Shown here: piece by piece, positions 8,301 to 18,451 of the stretch
Numbering within the stretch: position 1 is the first letter of the stretch
Layout: each line of letters starts with the position of its first letter
NCBI GenBank assembly: GCA_025349905.2
Contig: MU624833.1
Span: 1 to 21,337 of the forward strand
DNA length: 21,337 nt
Reading direction: 5' to 3'
Source of the DNA: Blastocladiella britannica
Lineage: Eukaryota; Blastocladiomycota; Blastocladiomycetes; Blastocladiales; Blastocladiaceae
Notes under the pieces: generated by a model
The model's database searches: none
Told to the model about the DNA's origin: nothing
Seen by the model: the letters and a program-made list of their open reading frames with translations, nothing else
Position numbers and translations under genes: made by a program

Positions 8301-8310
8301 TATTTATATA
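8301..8310 (-). promoter_or_regulatory. TATA-like element of the aminotransferase gene
   Basis: The minus strand reads TATATAAATA here, about 90 nt upstream of the ATG at 8212, in an otherwise GC-rich leader. Position and match fit a core promoter. Confidence 0.45.
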
Positions 8311-8552
8311 CTTCAAAGGAGCCAAGTCGGATGCAGTTCCGATTTCTTCATTTTGTCGTCAGAACCTAGATCCCCCTTTAAAAAAGTACATTTTTGAGTC
8401 ACTTCGATTGCGGCCAACCACCGTTCCACCGTATACCACCGTTCAACAATTTGGGAAGCTTTTTATTGCCAGGACTGGGACGGGGTAGAGACGACAGCAC
8501 TGATTTGAGCACAAACACGCAAAATTTCCAGGACTTTCGGCATTGAAGCAAG
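8311..8552. other. Intergenic stretch, no gene seen
   Basis: About 240 bases between the aminotransferase promoter and the end of the transposase relic. It contains a short direct repeat (ACCACCGTTC near 8417 and 8438) and an A/T-rich patch around 8378-8396. I see no convincing transposon terminal repeat. Confidence 0.35.
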
Positions 8553-9600
8553 TCACCATATCGTCGCCGCGACTGTCGCATCGCTCATGTTCTTGCGCAG
8601 ATCCGACTCGATCCAGCTCAGCCGCGAGAATGCACGTTCAACCTCGGCAGTCGAAATCGGGACCAAAAGGAACGCCAACGCCAGCAGCGTAATGCTTGTG
8701 GATTCCGAAGCCACTGCCTTCCACGCCGCAACAAACCTGCCACCTGGGGCCTGCTCCGGAGTGATCGTAACCAGGAGCATGATGTCGAGCGCGAGGTCGC
8801 CCAACAAGTCGGAAAGGGCCGCCACCATCACCGCCTCGACAGGCCTCATCGAGCTCCCAGTCGCTGCTTCCATAACGAAGAAGTCGTGGACACGGCGGAG
8901 CGTAACTTTGTGCAGCCATCCGACCTATGATCATGAACTTGGGGGGCATGTGAGGTGTCCAGGTAATAGTCTATCGGAAGAAACAAATAAAGCGGACCAT
9001 TCGGAGCCAAGAGAGCCAGCGAGTGGCAATTGGAACGGTGGTTGGCGGAACTCCGGGTGCTCACGAGCCCAGCAGCCACAGCGCCGCGGGCTGTGCTTGA
9101 ATGCCGCTTTGAAATCGGCCATAAACTGGAACAGTACGCCAAACCGACCTTGGATGGCCTCGCCGACGAGGTTGATGATGTGAGCAAAACACGGAAGGTA
9201 CACTGTCTCGGGGCGCATCAGCGCCAGGCGGTCCCTCCACGCTTTTTTCATGTACGCTGCTGAATCTGACGCGAACATGATGACCTTCTCGGGATCCACA
9301 TGGTAGTCGTGCAGGACCCAGTGAACGAGTCGGCCAATGAGCAGGTTGTCGACTGACGTGTCCAGCGGCGGAAAGTATACGTCGGCAAGGATCGACATGC
9401 CCCTCGAGCACGAACACGGTCAAGATGACCACCTTGTTGCGATGGTCCGTCGTCTCGTCAACCATAACCGAAAGGGGCTAGTGGTTGAAAGCAGTCAGTC
9501 GCTTTTTTTTTTCTTTTCGAAGCACGACGTGGCGAGCTATAAAAGCAAACACACCCTTGCCCTGGACGACTTTAAATCCCCTTCGTAAAGGGCCGAGTGG
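8553..9600 (-). mobile_element. Degenerate hAT-family transposase
   Basis: Pieces of a hAT transposase lie in order on the minus strand but in different frames. From the right they are: a possible upstream part (KGVFAFIARHVVLRK) with an in-frame TAG near 9480; PLSVMVDETTDHRNKVVILT (from about 9477), the catalytic-Asp region; after a one-base shift in a G run (9396-9405), DNLLIGRLVHWVLHDY, FASDSAAYMKKAW and CFAHIINLVGEAI with the hAT Cys/His motif; further shifts around 9050-9075 and 8960-8990 with VPIATRWLSWLRM and then IDYYLDT; and finally the C-terminal dimerisation domain VPISTAEVERAFSRLSWIES ending at TGA 8553-8555. Several frameshifts and a stop mean it cannot make a full protein. No terminal inverted repeats or 8-bp target duplication were found by eye, so the element borders are unknown. 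Confidence 0.8.
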
Positions 9601-10300
9601 TCGCCTTCAACGACCGTCGCAGTCGCGTTGCATCCGGCAAGCAGAACAATCGAGGATCGCCAGGTGGTTGTTGGTTGATGCAGTCTGGACAAGGCGATCA
9701 AACTGTTGTTGGGTCATGGTCCGGGTGCGGAAGCCCATATGGGGCCTCCATCCGGGAGCTTATTGCAGAGCGCAGATACCGCAGTTTAGAGCAACCGGCT
9801 GTAACAAAAGGATATCGCAACCTCGCCCGTCGAGTCGCATATGATACGTGGTCCTCAAATAACTTTCAAATAATAAAAAATAGCGTAAACAAACTTAGCC
9901 AGTCAGGTGTGTTGAAAAATTTAAAGTCATCCGTCTTTATACGTAAGATACTCTAGTTTGGTATTTGACACTGCATCATAGGCGAAACGATAAAGAGCAA
10001 TAAATTGGTAATTTACACACGGCTGCTCAATGAACACGCGTGAACTCCCAATAGGGAGCTTAAACTGAGCTTTTCATCTCAGGGGGGCGATTCTTACGAC
10101 GTTCCGAGTCGAGTGGAAGGATTCCGACATCCCAGGTCGCTTGGGTGCAATCAATGCCGGTACTTGGCTTTTTGCGGGGAATCAACAGGTTTTAGTGCGC
10201 AGCCGTGACGACCGAGTATCGAAAAAAAAAGTTTCCAAGAAAAAATCAGTATTTATAGGCTGCCTCAAATCCCGTGCATTGTTGCCACCCCGCCCCTCTC
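9601..10300. other. Gene-free stretch, AT-richer than its surroundings
   Basis: No gene I can support. A 36-codon minus-strand frame (9607-9717, starting MTQQQFDRLVQTASTNNHLA) may be more of the transposase relic. From about 9850 to 10060 the sequence is clearly AT-richer. A weak hairpin CTCCC-AATA-GGGAG (10045-10058) and the palindrome CACGCGTG (10034-10041) are present. A-rich runs at 10220-10245 probably belong to the 3' flank of the SWD2 gene. Confidence 0.35.
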
Positions 10301-11738
10301 TCAAAACGTCATCGGCTTGTCCGGAATCCAAAAGCACTGCAAAACCGAACATTAGTACAAAATATAAAAGGGCAAATGTAGTTAGCATACCATGGTCGAT
10401 CCCGACGTCGACGCCAGCATATTGGCGGCATGGTTGAATGCCACGCGGTGAATGGGCGACGGCGTCACATAGTCCATTTCGCACACCAGCTCGGTGGGAC
10501 GTGCGATCGGAACTGCGGCCGCGTTGCCCTGTCGCGAAGAAGACGATCCGTCCGAGTCTGGGATCCGGTACACGCCAATGGTCCCACTGCCGGTCGCATT
10601 GGCCACCACCACGTGCTTCGAGTCCGGTGCCCAGTCGGCTTCCCCGCCCGTGAGTGGCGCCTCGGACGGATCGTACAGCGGTGGACGCTGGTCGGTCGGG
10701 CGCAGCTGGGGTCCATTTCCTACGCGAGCCAGCGTGCGCTCGATGCACCACGCGTCCAGCACATAGTGCCGGTCCGCGGCAGTCGTTAGCAGGACGTACT
10801 TACCTGTGTATTGTTTTTTTCTCCCCGTCAGCTTATTCAGTTCCTCAATTTCATAAACAAATAAAGTATATACCATCGCCCGAAAACTTGACCTGGGTGA
10901 ACCGCGGAATATACGGCGCCGCCTGGCCGGGCGTGTAAATGGCGTCCGGAGACGGGTCAAAGATGGGCTGCGAGTCAAATGGTCCCGTGTCAAAGTTGCG
11001 GGCGTCGTACAAGTGAAGCCAAGGGAGCGCATTTGGGTCCGAGTTTTGGGTCGCTGTTCCATATGGAGTCAGTTTATGTGAATGAAAGGATATATAATGG
11101 ACGAACCAACGCCAAGTACTCGGCCCGTGGCATCAATCCCAGCAACACCGACATGGCCGGCGGCAAGGTCAATGTTGCCCTGGCAGTTGGGCGACCGCGT
11201 GTCCCAGAGCTTGACGGTGCCGTCGAGCGAGGCCGAGACGCACAGATCGTCAGTGGGCGAGGGCTCTAGAGACACCACCTGGGCAGTGTGCCCCGTGAAA
11301 TACCGGATGAACGAGTTGTTGGTGGTTTCCAAGAACCGAATGGTGTGCATGGCCAGTGGATCGGCACCAGCGGCGGGAACAGCAGTAGCTGGTGCGGCGG
11401 CTCCGGTACGCGGGTCGACCATTTTGGTGGACGCATGCAGCAGCTTGGATGCGCCGTCGTGGGCAAAGCGCGCCAGGTGCACGCCGTACTTTTTCGAGTG
11501 CAGGCAGGCCTTGGCGTCGCCGGTGCGGGCATTGTAGATGCGGATCGAGTCGTCGAGCGACGCCGAGACCAGGAACTCGCCCCGGTCGTCAAAGTGCATC
11601 GACGTGATGCGCGCCTTGTTGTCGGCGTGCAGGCGCGCGGGCCGGTACGACTCGAACAGGGCTGGCGGCAGCGGCGGGACCGCGGGCAGGTCGTCCAGGA
11701 TATCGACCGGGTGGTCGCGCGAGAGTGTTACGTGGGCA

Positions 11739-11769
<31 letters not shown>

Positions 11770-11809
11770 ACTGCTGCTGGTACGGTGGGTGCTGGTATTG
11801 CTGGTACAT
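10301..11809 (-). CDS. SWD2: SWD2/WDR82-like WD40 subunit of the Set1/COMPASS complex (four exons)
   Basis: Exons 11809-11107, 11053-10874, 10803-10391 and 10336-10301 keep phase across introns of 53, 70 and 54 nt and give 443 residues. The start is the ATG before a Gln/Tyr-rich tail (MYQQYQHPPYQQQY, nine consecutive Gln). The WD40 body follows WDR82 closely: FDDRGEFLVSASLDDSIRIY, KKYGVHLARF, FIRYFTGHTAQVVSLEPSP, SASLDGTVKLWDTRSP, then LHLYDARNFDTGPF, FSGDGKYVLLTT, and the diagnostic tail FWIPDKPMTF (animal WDR82 ends NMAFWLPTI). WDR82/Swd2 recruits Set1 H3K4 methyltransferase to RNA polymerase II and also acts in transcription termination. It is longer than animal WDR82 (about 313 aa) because of the N-terminal tail and two low-complexity insertions. 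It is transcribed divergently from the crotonase gene. Confidence 0.9.
11741..11782 (-). repeat. CTG/CAG trinucleotide repeat coding poly-Gln
   Basis: Nine CTG triplets in a row (11741-11767), then GTA, three CTG and GTA. On the coding strand this gives Gln/Tyr runs at residues 10-24 of the SWD2-like protein. It is likely to vary in length between strains. Confidence 0.9.
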
Positions 11810-11981
11810 TTTTTTGCACTTTTGTATTGCCAATCGAGAACTGCCAAGTGTATTCTGCTGCTCGTGAATGTGGACGTCGTGCCAGTCAAGAGGTGAGGGG
11901 GCAAAGAGAAGCGAAAAACGCGACAACGAGATTGGCCGCATGCACCTCGTCCTCGGGCAGCACCTTATTACAAATAAAAGA
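11810..11981. promoter_or_regulatory. Divergent promoter between SWD2 and the crotonase gene
   Basis: Only 172 bp separate the two start codons, so both 5' untranslated regions and promoters must lie here. The plus-strand frame of the crotonase stays open upstream to 11868, but no other in-frame start is as good as 11982. No clear TATA box is seen. Confidence 0.5.
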
Positions 11982-12827
11982 ATGACTGACAAAGAGCTCC
12001 CCGTCCTCACCTCCGACCTGAATGGCAACCGGGCCGTGCGCGTGCTCACGCTCAACCGCCCGCGCTCCGGCAACTCGCTAGCCCCCGACCTGGTGTCCGC
12101 CCTCCTGGCCGCTCTGGCTGCCGCCGTGGCCGACCCCACCGTCCGCGTGGTGGTTCTGGCTGCGCGCGGAAAGTACTTTTGCAGCGGCATGCGCCTTGAT
12201 CCGGCCGCCCTCGCTGGTGGTGGCGGCGCCGTATCGTCCTCCCCGGACACAATGTTTGCGGCAGTGCGCGACTGCCCACTGCCGACCATTGCGCTGCTGC
12301 AAGGCCCCGCGCTCGGCGGCGGGATCGGCCTGGCTCTGTCGTGCGACCTGCGGGTGGCCACGCGCGCTGCGCACTTTGCTTTCCCCGAGGCCCGGCGCGG
12401 GATCGTCCCCGCGTACATTTCACCCGCATCGGTTGCGGCCCTGGGCCAAGCCCGCGCACTGCGGTACATGCTCACGGGCGACCGCGTGCCCGTCGACGAG
12501 CTGGTGGCGTGTGGCGCCGTGTCCGCCGTGGTGGACTCCGAGCCGGAACTGGCCGCCACCGCTGATCGGCTCGCGGCATCGCTCGTCAAGGGTGCGCCGG
12601 CCGCACTCTCGCTGATCAAGCAGCTCGTGTTCACGGTCAGCCGCGCTCCGCACTTGGATCCCGCCACCGCGGCATTTATCAAGTCCACGTTCGAGGGCAT
12701 GATGTCCAGCGCCGACGCCGTCGAGGGCATTTCGGCATTTGCCGAGAAGCGCCTGCCGAGCTGGGATCCTTCTTCTTCTACTCCTTTGTTGTCGGCGTCA
12801 ACCACCACTGGCAAGGCGAAGCTGTAA
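11982..12827 (+). CDS. Enoyl-CoA hydratase/isomerase family protein, probably peroxisomal
   Basis: Single exon, 281 residues, the usual crotonase length. The oxyanion-hole segments KYFCSGM (65-70) and ALGGGIGLALSCD (110-122) are present. Of the two catalytic Glu of classical hydratases, the second is kept (E136 in FPEARRG) but the first position is Gly116 (GGGIG where hydratases have GGGCE). The segment RRGIVPAYISP with RYMLTGDRV resembles the LiuC/AtuE-type methylglutaconyl- or isohexenylglutaconyl-CoA hydratases (GLIPATISPYV), so a role in leucine or isoprenoid-acid breakdown, or a single-Glu isomerase, is possible. The C-terminus is AKL, a valid PTS1 signal for import into peroxisomes. The start at 11982 (ATGACTGAC) gives a normal N-terminus; an upstream in-frame codon would add about 38 unrelated residues. 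The stop lies 41 bp from the stop of CFAP57 on the other strand. Confidence 0.88.
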   Translation: MTDKELPVLTSDLNGNRAVRVLTLNRPRSGNSLAPDLVSALLAALAAAVADPTVRVVVLAARGKYFCSGMRLDPAALAGGGGAVSSSPDTMFAAVRDCPLPTIALLQGPALGGGIGLALSCDLRVATRAAHFAFPEARRGIVPAYISPASVAALGQARALRYMLTGDRVPVDELVACGAVSAVVDSEPELAATADRLAASLVKGAPAALSLIKQLVFTVSRAPHLDPATAAFIKSTFEGMMSSADAVEGISAFAEKRLPSWDPSSSTPLLSASTTTGKAKL

Positions 12828-12868
12828 GCTTCCTTCATTTTCAAAATGTCTATTCTTTTGTTTTTATT

Positions 12869-15800
12869 TCATGATCCAAAGTCGAGCGACAAGGTGCTGC
12901 TGGCCGCGACCATCTGCCCATTCTTGAACTTGAGCGTTGGCAGTGATTCTGGCGATGAGATGCACGATCCAAGGTTATCGGTCAGTGACAGCATCCAAAA
13001 AAAAAAAAAAAGCATACATACCCCGCTCACCACGTAACCGCCGAATCTCGCCAATCAAGGCCTTGTTTTCCTGGACGTGCGCGAAATGCTCGATCCGGAA
13101 CTCGGACGCCTGCGAGTCGAGCACTCGCTTGAGCTGCTTGATGGTCGATTTCAGTGCCACTTCTTGCCGGCCGACCTCCACGTCGCTTGGGGTCACCACC
13201 TTGGTGGCACTGGGCGACATGCCCTTGCAGTGCTTTGCGTGCGCGTTCTTGAGTGCGCGGCCTAACATCGACGGATCCTGAATGTGCTGGATCGCCAAAG
13301 TCACGTCGGTCTGGCACTGCTTGAGCATATGCAGCAACGCCTGTGCGCGGCGGTGCGCCAGCGCGGCCTCCTCGTTGGCGGCGGTGAGCCGCGTGCGCAG
13401 CTCGTTCTCGGCCGCATGCACCGCGTGCTCGTGCTTGCGTTGGGCGGTGAGCGCCTCGTTGGTGGCCAGGATCGTCAGCCGCATGTCGGCAATCGACTGC
13501 TCGCGCGGCTCAATCTGCTTCTTCAGGTCCTTGATCTTGTGGTCCAGGACAAACTTGAACTTCTCGAGCTCCTGATTCGACTTCTTGAGCTCGTAGACCC
13601 GCCGCTCTTGGTCCTGGATCATCTTGTCGCGCTCAATCATCTCGGCTTTCAGGCCGTCCACCTCGCGCTCGAACGCCGCCATCACTTTGCGTAGCCGCGC
13701 CTCGGTCTCGCGCAACTTGGCCATCTCGAGCTTGTTGTCGTCAATCTCCTTGTTCAGCGTCAGAAACTTTTTCTTGTAAATCCCGTTCTCGCCCTTGAGT
13801 CGCATCGAGACGTCGCGCTCGGCCCGCAGCGCCTGCTCGTACCGGTCCTCGTGAATGGCCACCTCGGACTCGATATCCTCGGCCTGCTGCCGCTGGTGCT
13901 CGGTGAACTCGCGCAGCTGCCCGGCCATGGCCTCTTGCAGCTTGACCACCTCGTCGGCTTTTGCGTGCAGCAAGTCGTCGAAATGGTCCGTCATGGTCGC
14001 CAGCTCGCCGGCGCGCTCGGTCTCGAAATCGGCCAGCCGCGTTTCCCAACGGCGCTGCTTGGTGCGCATCTCGTCCTGCAACGCTTGGAACCGCTCATAC
14101 TCGACCATCAGCTGCTGGTTGTTTTTGTTTTCCAGGTCGCGGGTCCCGCGCGAGTTGCGCACGCACAGCAGCGAGAAATCGTCCTTGTGTTTGGCCTCGT
14201 CGCGGTCCTTTTCCGACCGCAAGACTGCCGCTGACGATTTCAGAGACTCGATTTGCTTGGACAGCTCGACCGTCAGCTCTTTAAGACGTTCCGTCAGGTT
14301 CATGTCCTTGAGTCGAAGCTGGTAGTCTTGCTCCATCTTTAGCTCCTCGAGCCGCGTGCGCATTTCGGCAATGATGGCTGCTCGCTCTTCCAGATCGGTC
14401 TTGGTCACGATCACTTCCTCGGCGTACGCCGACTCGACGCCATTGGGCAGTGTCCCTGCGGCCGTGAGCGCCAGATGTGGGGTTCCTCCAGTGTGAGTTG
14501 TTGTTGTTGTTGTTGGCGTGGGACTGGTCGCGCGGCTCGCGGTTTGGTGAGTTCCCTTGGTATCCTCTGCGTCTCCAGCAGCGACGGTGAGTGTCGGAGA
14601 TGCTGCTGCTGCAGCAGTTGTCGCAGAAGCCGTTGCCGCAGCGGCAGCCGCTGCTGCCGCTTGCTGAGCCTTGGCGGCCGAGTCGCGGTCCGAAATCCGA
14701 CACACCATCAAGCACCCGTCCTCGCCCGCCGACACCAAGAACTTGTCGTCGGCCGTGACGCGCATCTTGACCACGGGAGCCGAGTGCGCGGCATGCTCCT
14801 GTGCCAAGTCCTCCGAATCAAGATCCACGCCCCCACCGGCACCATCCGTCGTCCCGCCGCTCCCCGTCCCAGAACTGGTAGCAGCAGCAGCAAGAACGGC
14901 GGCGGTGGGCAAGGGTGACCGCACGGCCTTGATAGACCCGAGCGCGGTAGCCACAAACATCATGCGTCCCGACTGCGACACGGCGATTTGCGTCAAGTCA
15001 GCGCCCGGGCACTTGACTTCACGCACCAACAGCGAGTCGGTGATCGATCGCAGCACCCGGTCGGACCCGACCGCAAACGTGTTGCCCGCAATGTCGATGG
15101 CCGACGTGAACGTCACGCCTTTGTGAATGTACTCGTTGACGCGTTTGGCTCCCGCTGCCACATGTTGCGCAGCCGCGGCGGCGGCTTCGGCGGACGCAGC
15201 GGCGGCGGCGGCCGACACGGCACTAGTCGATGACGACAGGCTTTCGGGACGCATCGTGCCATGCGTTCCCCCCGCCGACAATGAGGACGCAGTAGTGGAT
15301 CCACTGATGGCCGGTCCCCGCAGCACTCCGCTCAACAACTCCCACGTGTACACTGCGCCGTCGGCGCCGCACGAGACTAGCCGCGCATCGTCCAAGTCGG
15401 CGCCCACCTTGTGCCGCGACACTTGTAAGCCCGCTGCCATGGTCCCCGCCGTCGTGCTGCTGGCACCATTCCCGGCTGCGGCATTGGTAACGGCGTTCCC
15501 ACCGCCGGCGGTGCCAGTTGTGGGTGTAGGTGCTGCACTCAACCCGTGCGTGCCCCGCGTCCAGTACAACGACCGCACGCGGCCGTTATGCGCCTTGAGC
15601 GTGGCGACTTGCTCGAACGTCCACGCATTAAAGATCAGGATCAGTGGCCCCTGGACGGCCGCAAACTGGTGCCCGCCGCGCGCAAACGCGCACTCGCGGC
15701 ACCCGCGGATCGGAAACTCGTGCAACGTGCGCAAGTCGTCCGGGATGATGGTGTATAGCCGCAGTTTGTCGGCGAATCCCACCAGCAAATAGTAGCCTGA

Positions 15801-17933
15801 TTTTTTTGGGCGTGTGAGTAATGATTTCCCTTGAAAAGATGGAAAGGGGACGACGGACCAGAGGGGTGCATGGAAATCGACAGCGGCTCTTCTGGAAAGT
15901 ACTTGCACAGCTCGCACGTAAAGTTGACAAAGTTCCAGATCCGGACCGACTTGTCGGCCGAACAGGTCACGGCCAGCGGCTTGCGCACGCACACGTCCAT
16001 GCTGGTGACGGGGCCCGAGTGGAATGCGGGTAGGACTGGAACTGATTGGAGCGTGTCGCCCTATAACATTTAACTGTGAGTACCATTGCTGGATCCAACT
16101 TAAAAAGGATAAATGATACCTTGGCCAGATCAATCATGGATATGTTGAGCATCTGGCAGCTGCCCTCCTCGGCAACCACCAGCAACAGTTCCTCGGACGC
16201 CGAGATCAGCATGGACCGGTACCGTTGGATCCCCGGCCCAGCAGCCTGCTCGGGTCCCGGTGCCGTCGTCGTCGATAATGATCCACCTGTGCTGGCGCTA
16301 CCGCCGTTGGGGCCGGCCGCGGTAACGTTCGCAACCACGGTACCGGGCTGGGCGGCAATAGGCGAACGGCAGACAAACTTGAACAAGTCCGACGCGTCGC
16401 GCGAGTTGCGCTCATACACCACCACGGTGCCCCGACACGAGACGATCAGCAATCGCGGGGACATGGTGAGCGCGTCCACCGGCGCGTAGGTGCCAGAATA
16501 GCTGCCCGGCGCGGGTGGGAACGTCGAGGTGTTGGTGACGGCGGACGAATTGGAAAACAATGGCGTGCTACCATCACGAGCGGTTGTCGTGTTAGTCGGA
16601 TCCGGACCCGCAGAGGTAATCCCGATCGTGGGGATCGCGCCTGCCCTTGGCAGCGGCTTGAACGTCGTCAGTGTTGAATCGCCGGTACCAATGGGAGGAG
16701 ATTGAATGGGCGACAGGTTGCTGAGCGAGATCAGCGCTGGATCGAGCGCATAAAATGCCTTGAAGACGCCGTTCTCCATCATGATCAGGCACCCGCGCGC
16801 TCCCACCACGTAGCGAGCGGCCGAGACCCAGCCAAAACAGGTGATTTCCTGATTTTTAAAACAAGTATGGAAATTGAGTCGGCGAATACTTGGGGAGGGG
16901 GAGAGAAACGTACTGATTCGGCCACTGGAAGTTTGAGGGGGACGGGTTTCAAGGCGCCATCGGATGCGCGAAAGATCCGCAAGAGCCCGTGCGAGTGCAC
17001 CGCGATTTGCTCCTCGTCACTTGGGTTGACTGCAATGGACAAGTTGGAGACCCACGATTGGAGAGCATGCGAAGTAGACTCGGCCGGATTGGCAGTAGGT
17101 GCAGCGGTGGTTCCAGGGCGACGTTGTCTGTCACCATCCGCAGTGCCTGCAGTTGCGGTAACGGAGGTGGTTGACGATACAGCCAAGTGGGGGGGCGGTG
17201 GGATGATGGCAACACCCAACGAGCGCGCTTTCTCCCACGACCAATACGAGACAAAGAGGTCGGCAGTGACGGCAGCGAGGTTTTTCGAGTCGCTCGAAAA
17301 GGAGAGGGCGACAACTTCCTATTTGTAAATGATCGTGAGTACTTGAAGAGTACAAACAAAAAAGTTATACACGTACCTTGGGACGACGATCCGGGATCGG
17401 ATACACTTCCTCCAGGGAAAGCGTCTTGCGCTTGCGAAGTGTCGGCAGTCCAAACAAGTGAATGACAGGTCGGCCAGGCACAACGTTGCTTACCGTGGGT
17501 GCTTCGCGGCCGTGGTGGCCGCTTTTACCCGGAAACGACATGCTTCCCAGAACAGACCCGACGGTTCCACCGCTTCCACTCACTGTTGGATTGGCTGCAG
17601 TGGGAGCCGCTGCTCGAGATCGCACGGGCAAGTTTTCGGCAACCGCAAGGTAATGCCGTTCGCGCGTCAGGGAGATGGCGGTGATTACGGCATCGCGCGT
17701 GGATCCGGGAATGAATTTCTGCGATCGAGACGGCTGTGGCGAGTACACGACCAAGTTTCCACCGGAAATGTACAGCAGCGAGTGCTCGTCCATGAACAAG
17801 TACGGATCGCGGCATGTTGCGCGGACGCCAAAGGAGAGTCTTTATTTTTGACAATTTGAAGCTTGTCAGCCGCTGGGTGCACTTCATTTTGACAAAAGTA
17901 TAGGTACAGTGGGGCAACGCCAGCAATGGACAT
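12869..17933 (-). CDS. CFAP57: CFAP57 (WDR65) axonemal WD40/coiled-coil protein (seven exons)
   Basis: Exons: 17933-17908, 17839-17377, 17318-16914, 16848-16120, 16060-15859, 15796-13022, 12948-12869; introns of 58-73 nt; 1559 residues. The N-terminus MSIAGVAPLLSFGVRATCRD aligns without gaps with animal CFAP57 (MTVVTATPRHIFGLR). WD40 repeats fill about residues 1-1010 (FMDEHSLLYISGGNLVVYS, VVGARGCLIMMENG, RKPLAVTCSADKSVRIWNF, LLVGFADKLRLYTIIPDD, VSAGEDGCLMVC). From about 1065 a long coiled coil begins at EEVIVTKTDLEERAAII and includes EELKMEQDYQLRLKDMN and KFKFVLDHKIKDLKKQIEPRE, all close to the animal protein. CFAP57 is needed for assembly of a subset of inner dynein arms. Ala/Thr/Gly-rich insertions (near 14480-14680, 15160-15240 and 15440-15540) explain the extra length over animal CFAP57 (about 1250 aa). 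The last exon is the least certain. AATAAA at 12863-12868 directly follows the stop. An alternative in-frame ATG lies at 17996. Confidence 0.93.
14497..14514 (-). repeat. GTT/AAC trinucleotide run in CFAP57
   Basis: Six GTT units on the plus strand; in the CFAP57 frame they code a Thr run inside the linker between the WD40 region and the coiled coil. Confidence 0.8.
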
Positions 17934-18451
17934 GTTGGTTAATTGCGATCGAGTGGGAATAGAAAACGCGATGGGAAAAGTGAGATTCAATGACATTGCA
18001 TATTACGCCAAGCGGCAACGCAACACAACTCGGATCAAGCACTCCTCGTTTCGAGAAGTATGCACGGCTAACCTGATGCCGAGCTGGCCAAGGTATTCAG
18101 CAGGGACCCTCCTGAATATTTTTTTTCTCTATTTTTCACGGTGAAGCAACAAGTGGCCAAGTTTTTTTTTTAAGTGGGACAGCCCAAATGGGCAGGGCCG
18201 AGCCACATCTGTCATGTCGACATGAACCACACCACTCAACGGCAACGACAGCAAACGCCAGCCCATACAGTACTTTGGCCTCAAAATGCCTCAAATACCG
18301 CCCGTCTGTCCGTCCCTGACTTTCAATTCTTTTCCACACCTAAACAATTGTAATCGCTGGCCGACCGCAATTGACCAAGACACTTTCTTTCGCTCGTACC
18401 AAGTACCCTCGCCCCGGTGGCCCAACGATTCCCCCCTACAAAAGAAATACA
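17934..18451. promoter_or_regulatory. Divergent promoter region of CFAP57 and the secreted-protein gene
   Basis: About 520 bp between two divergent start codons. It carries GGCAAC (reverse GTTGCC, the half-site of RFX X-boxes) at 18014-18019 and at 18241-18246, the first about 80 nt upstream of the CFAP57 start. A small inverted repeat GCCCA-AA-TGGGC sits at 18182-18193, with pyrimidine/T runs at 18120-18135 and 18162-18171. No clear TATA box for the plus-strand gene. No other gene seen. Confidence 0.4.

Noticed and set aside
4195..8396. Shared motif GTACATTTTTGA beside A-tracts near 4195-4216 (reverse) and 8378-8396 (forward)
   Set aside because: Twelve matching bases next to homopolymers are expected by chance in a window of this size.
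8354..10102. Possible terminal inverted repeat of the hAT element: GTCGTCAGAA with C run near 8354-8376 and G run with TTCTTACGAC near 10081-10101
   Set aside because: The arms need a mismatch and a 4-base gap, do not start with the usual hAT CA(A/G)NG ends, and no target duplication is visible.
11725..11867. Cys- or Ala-rich plus-strand frames around the CTG repeat
   Set aside because: Products of the trinucleotide repeat read in other frames; the Gln reading in SWD2 has an ATG and leads into a WD40 domain.
11069..12844. Minus-strand open frame of 591 codons running through the crotonase and into SWD2
   Set aside because: The part antisense to the crotonase is a GC-rich shadow; the real SWD2 start is the ATG at 11809 and the frame leaves the coding sequence at the first intron.
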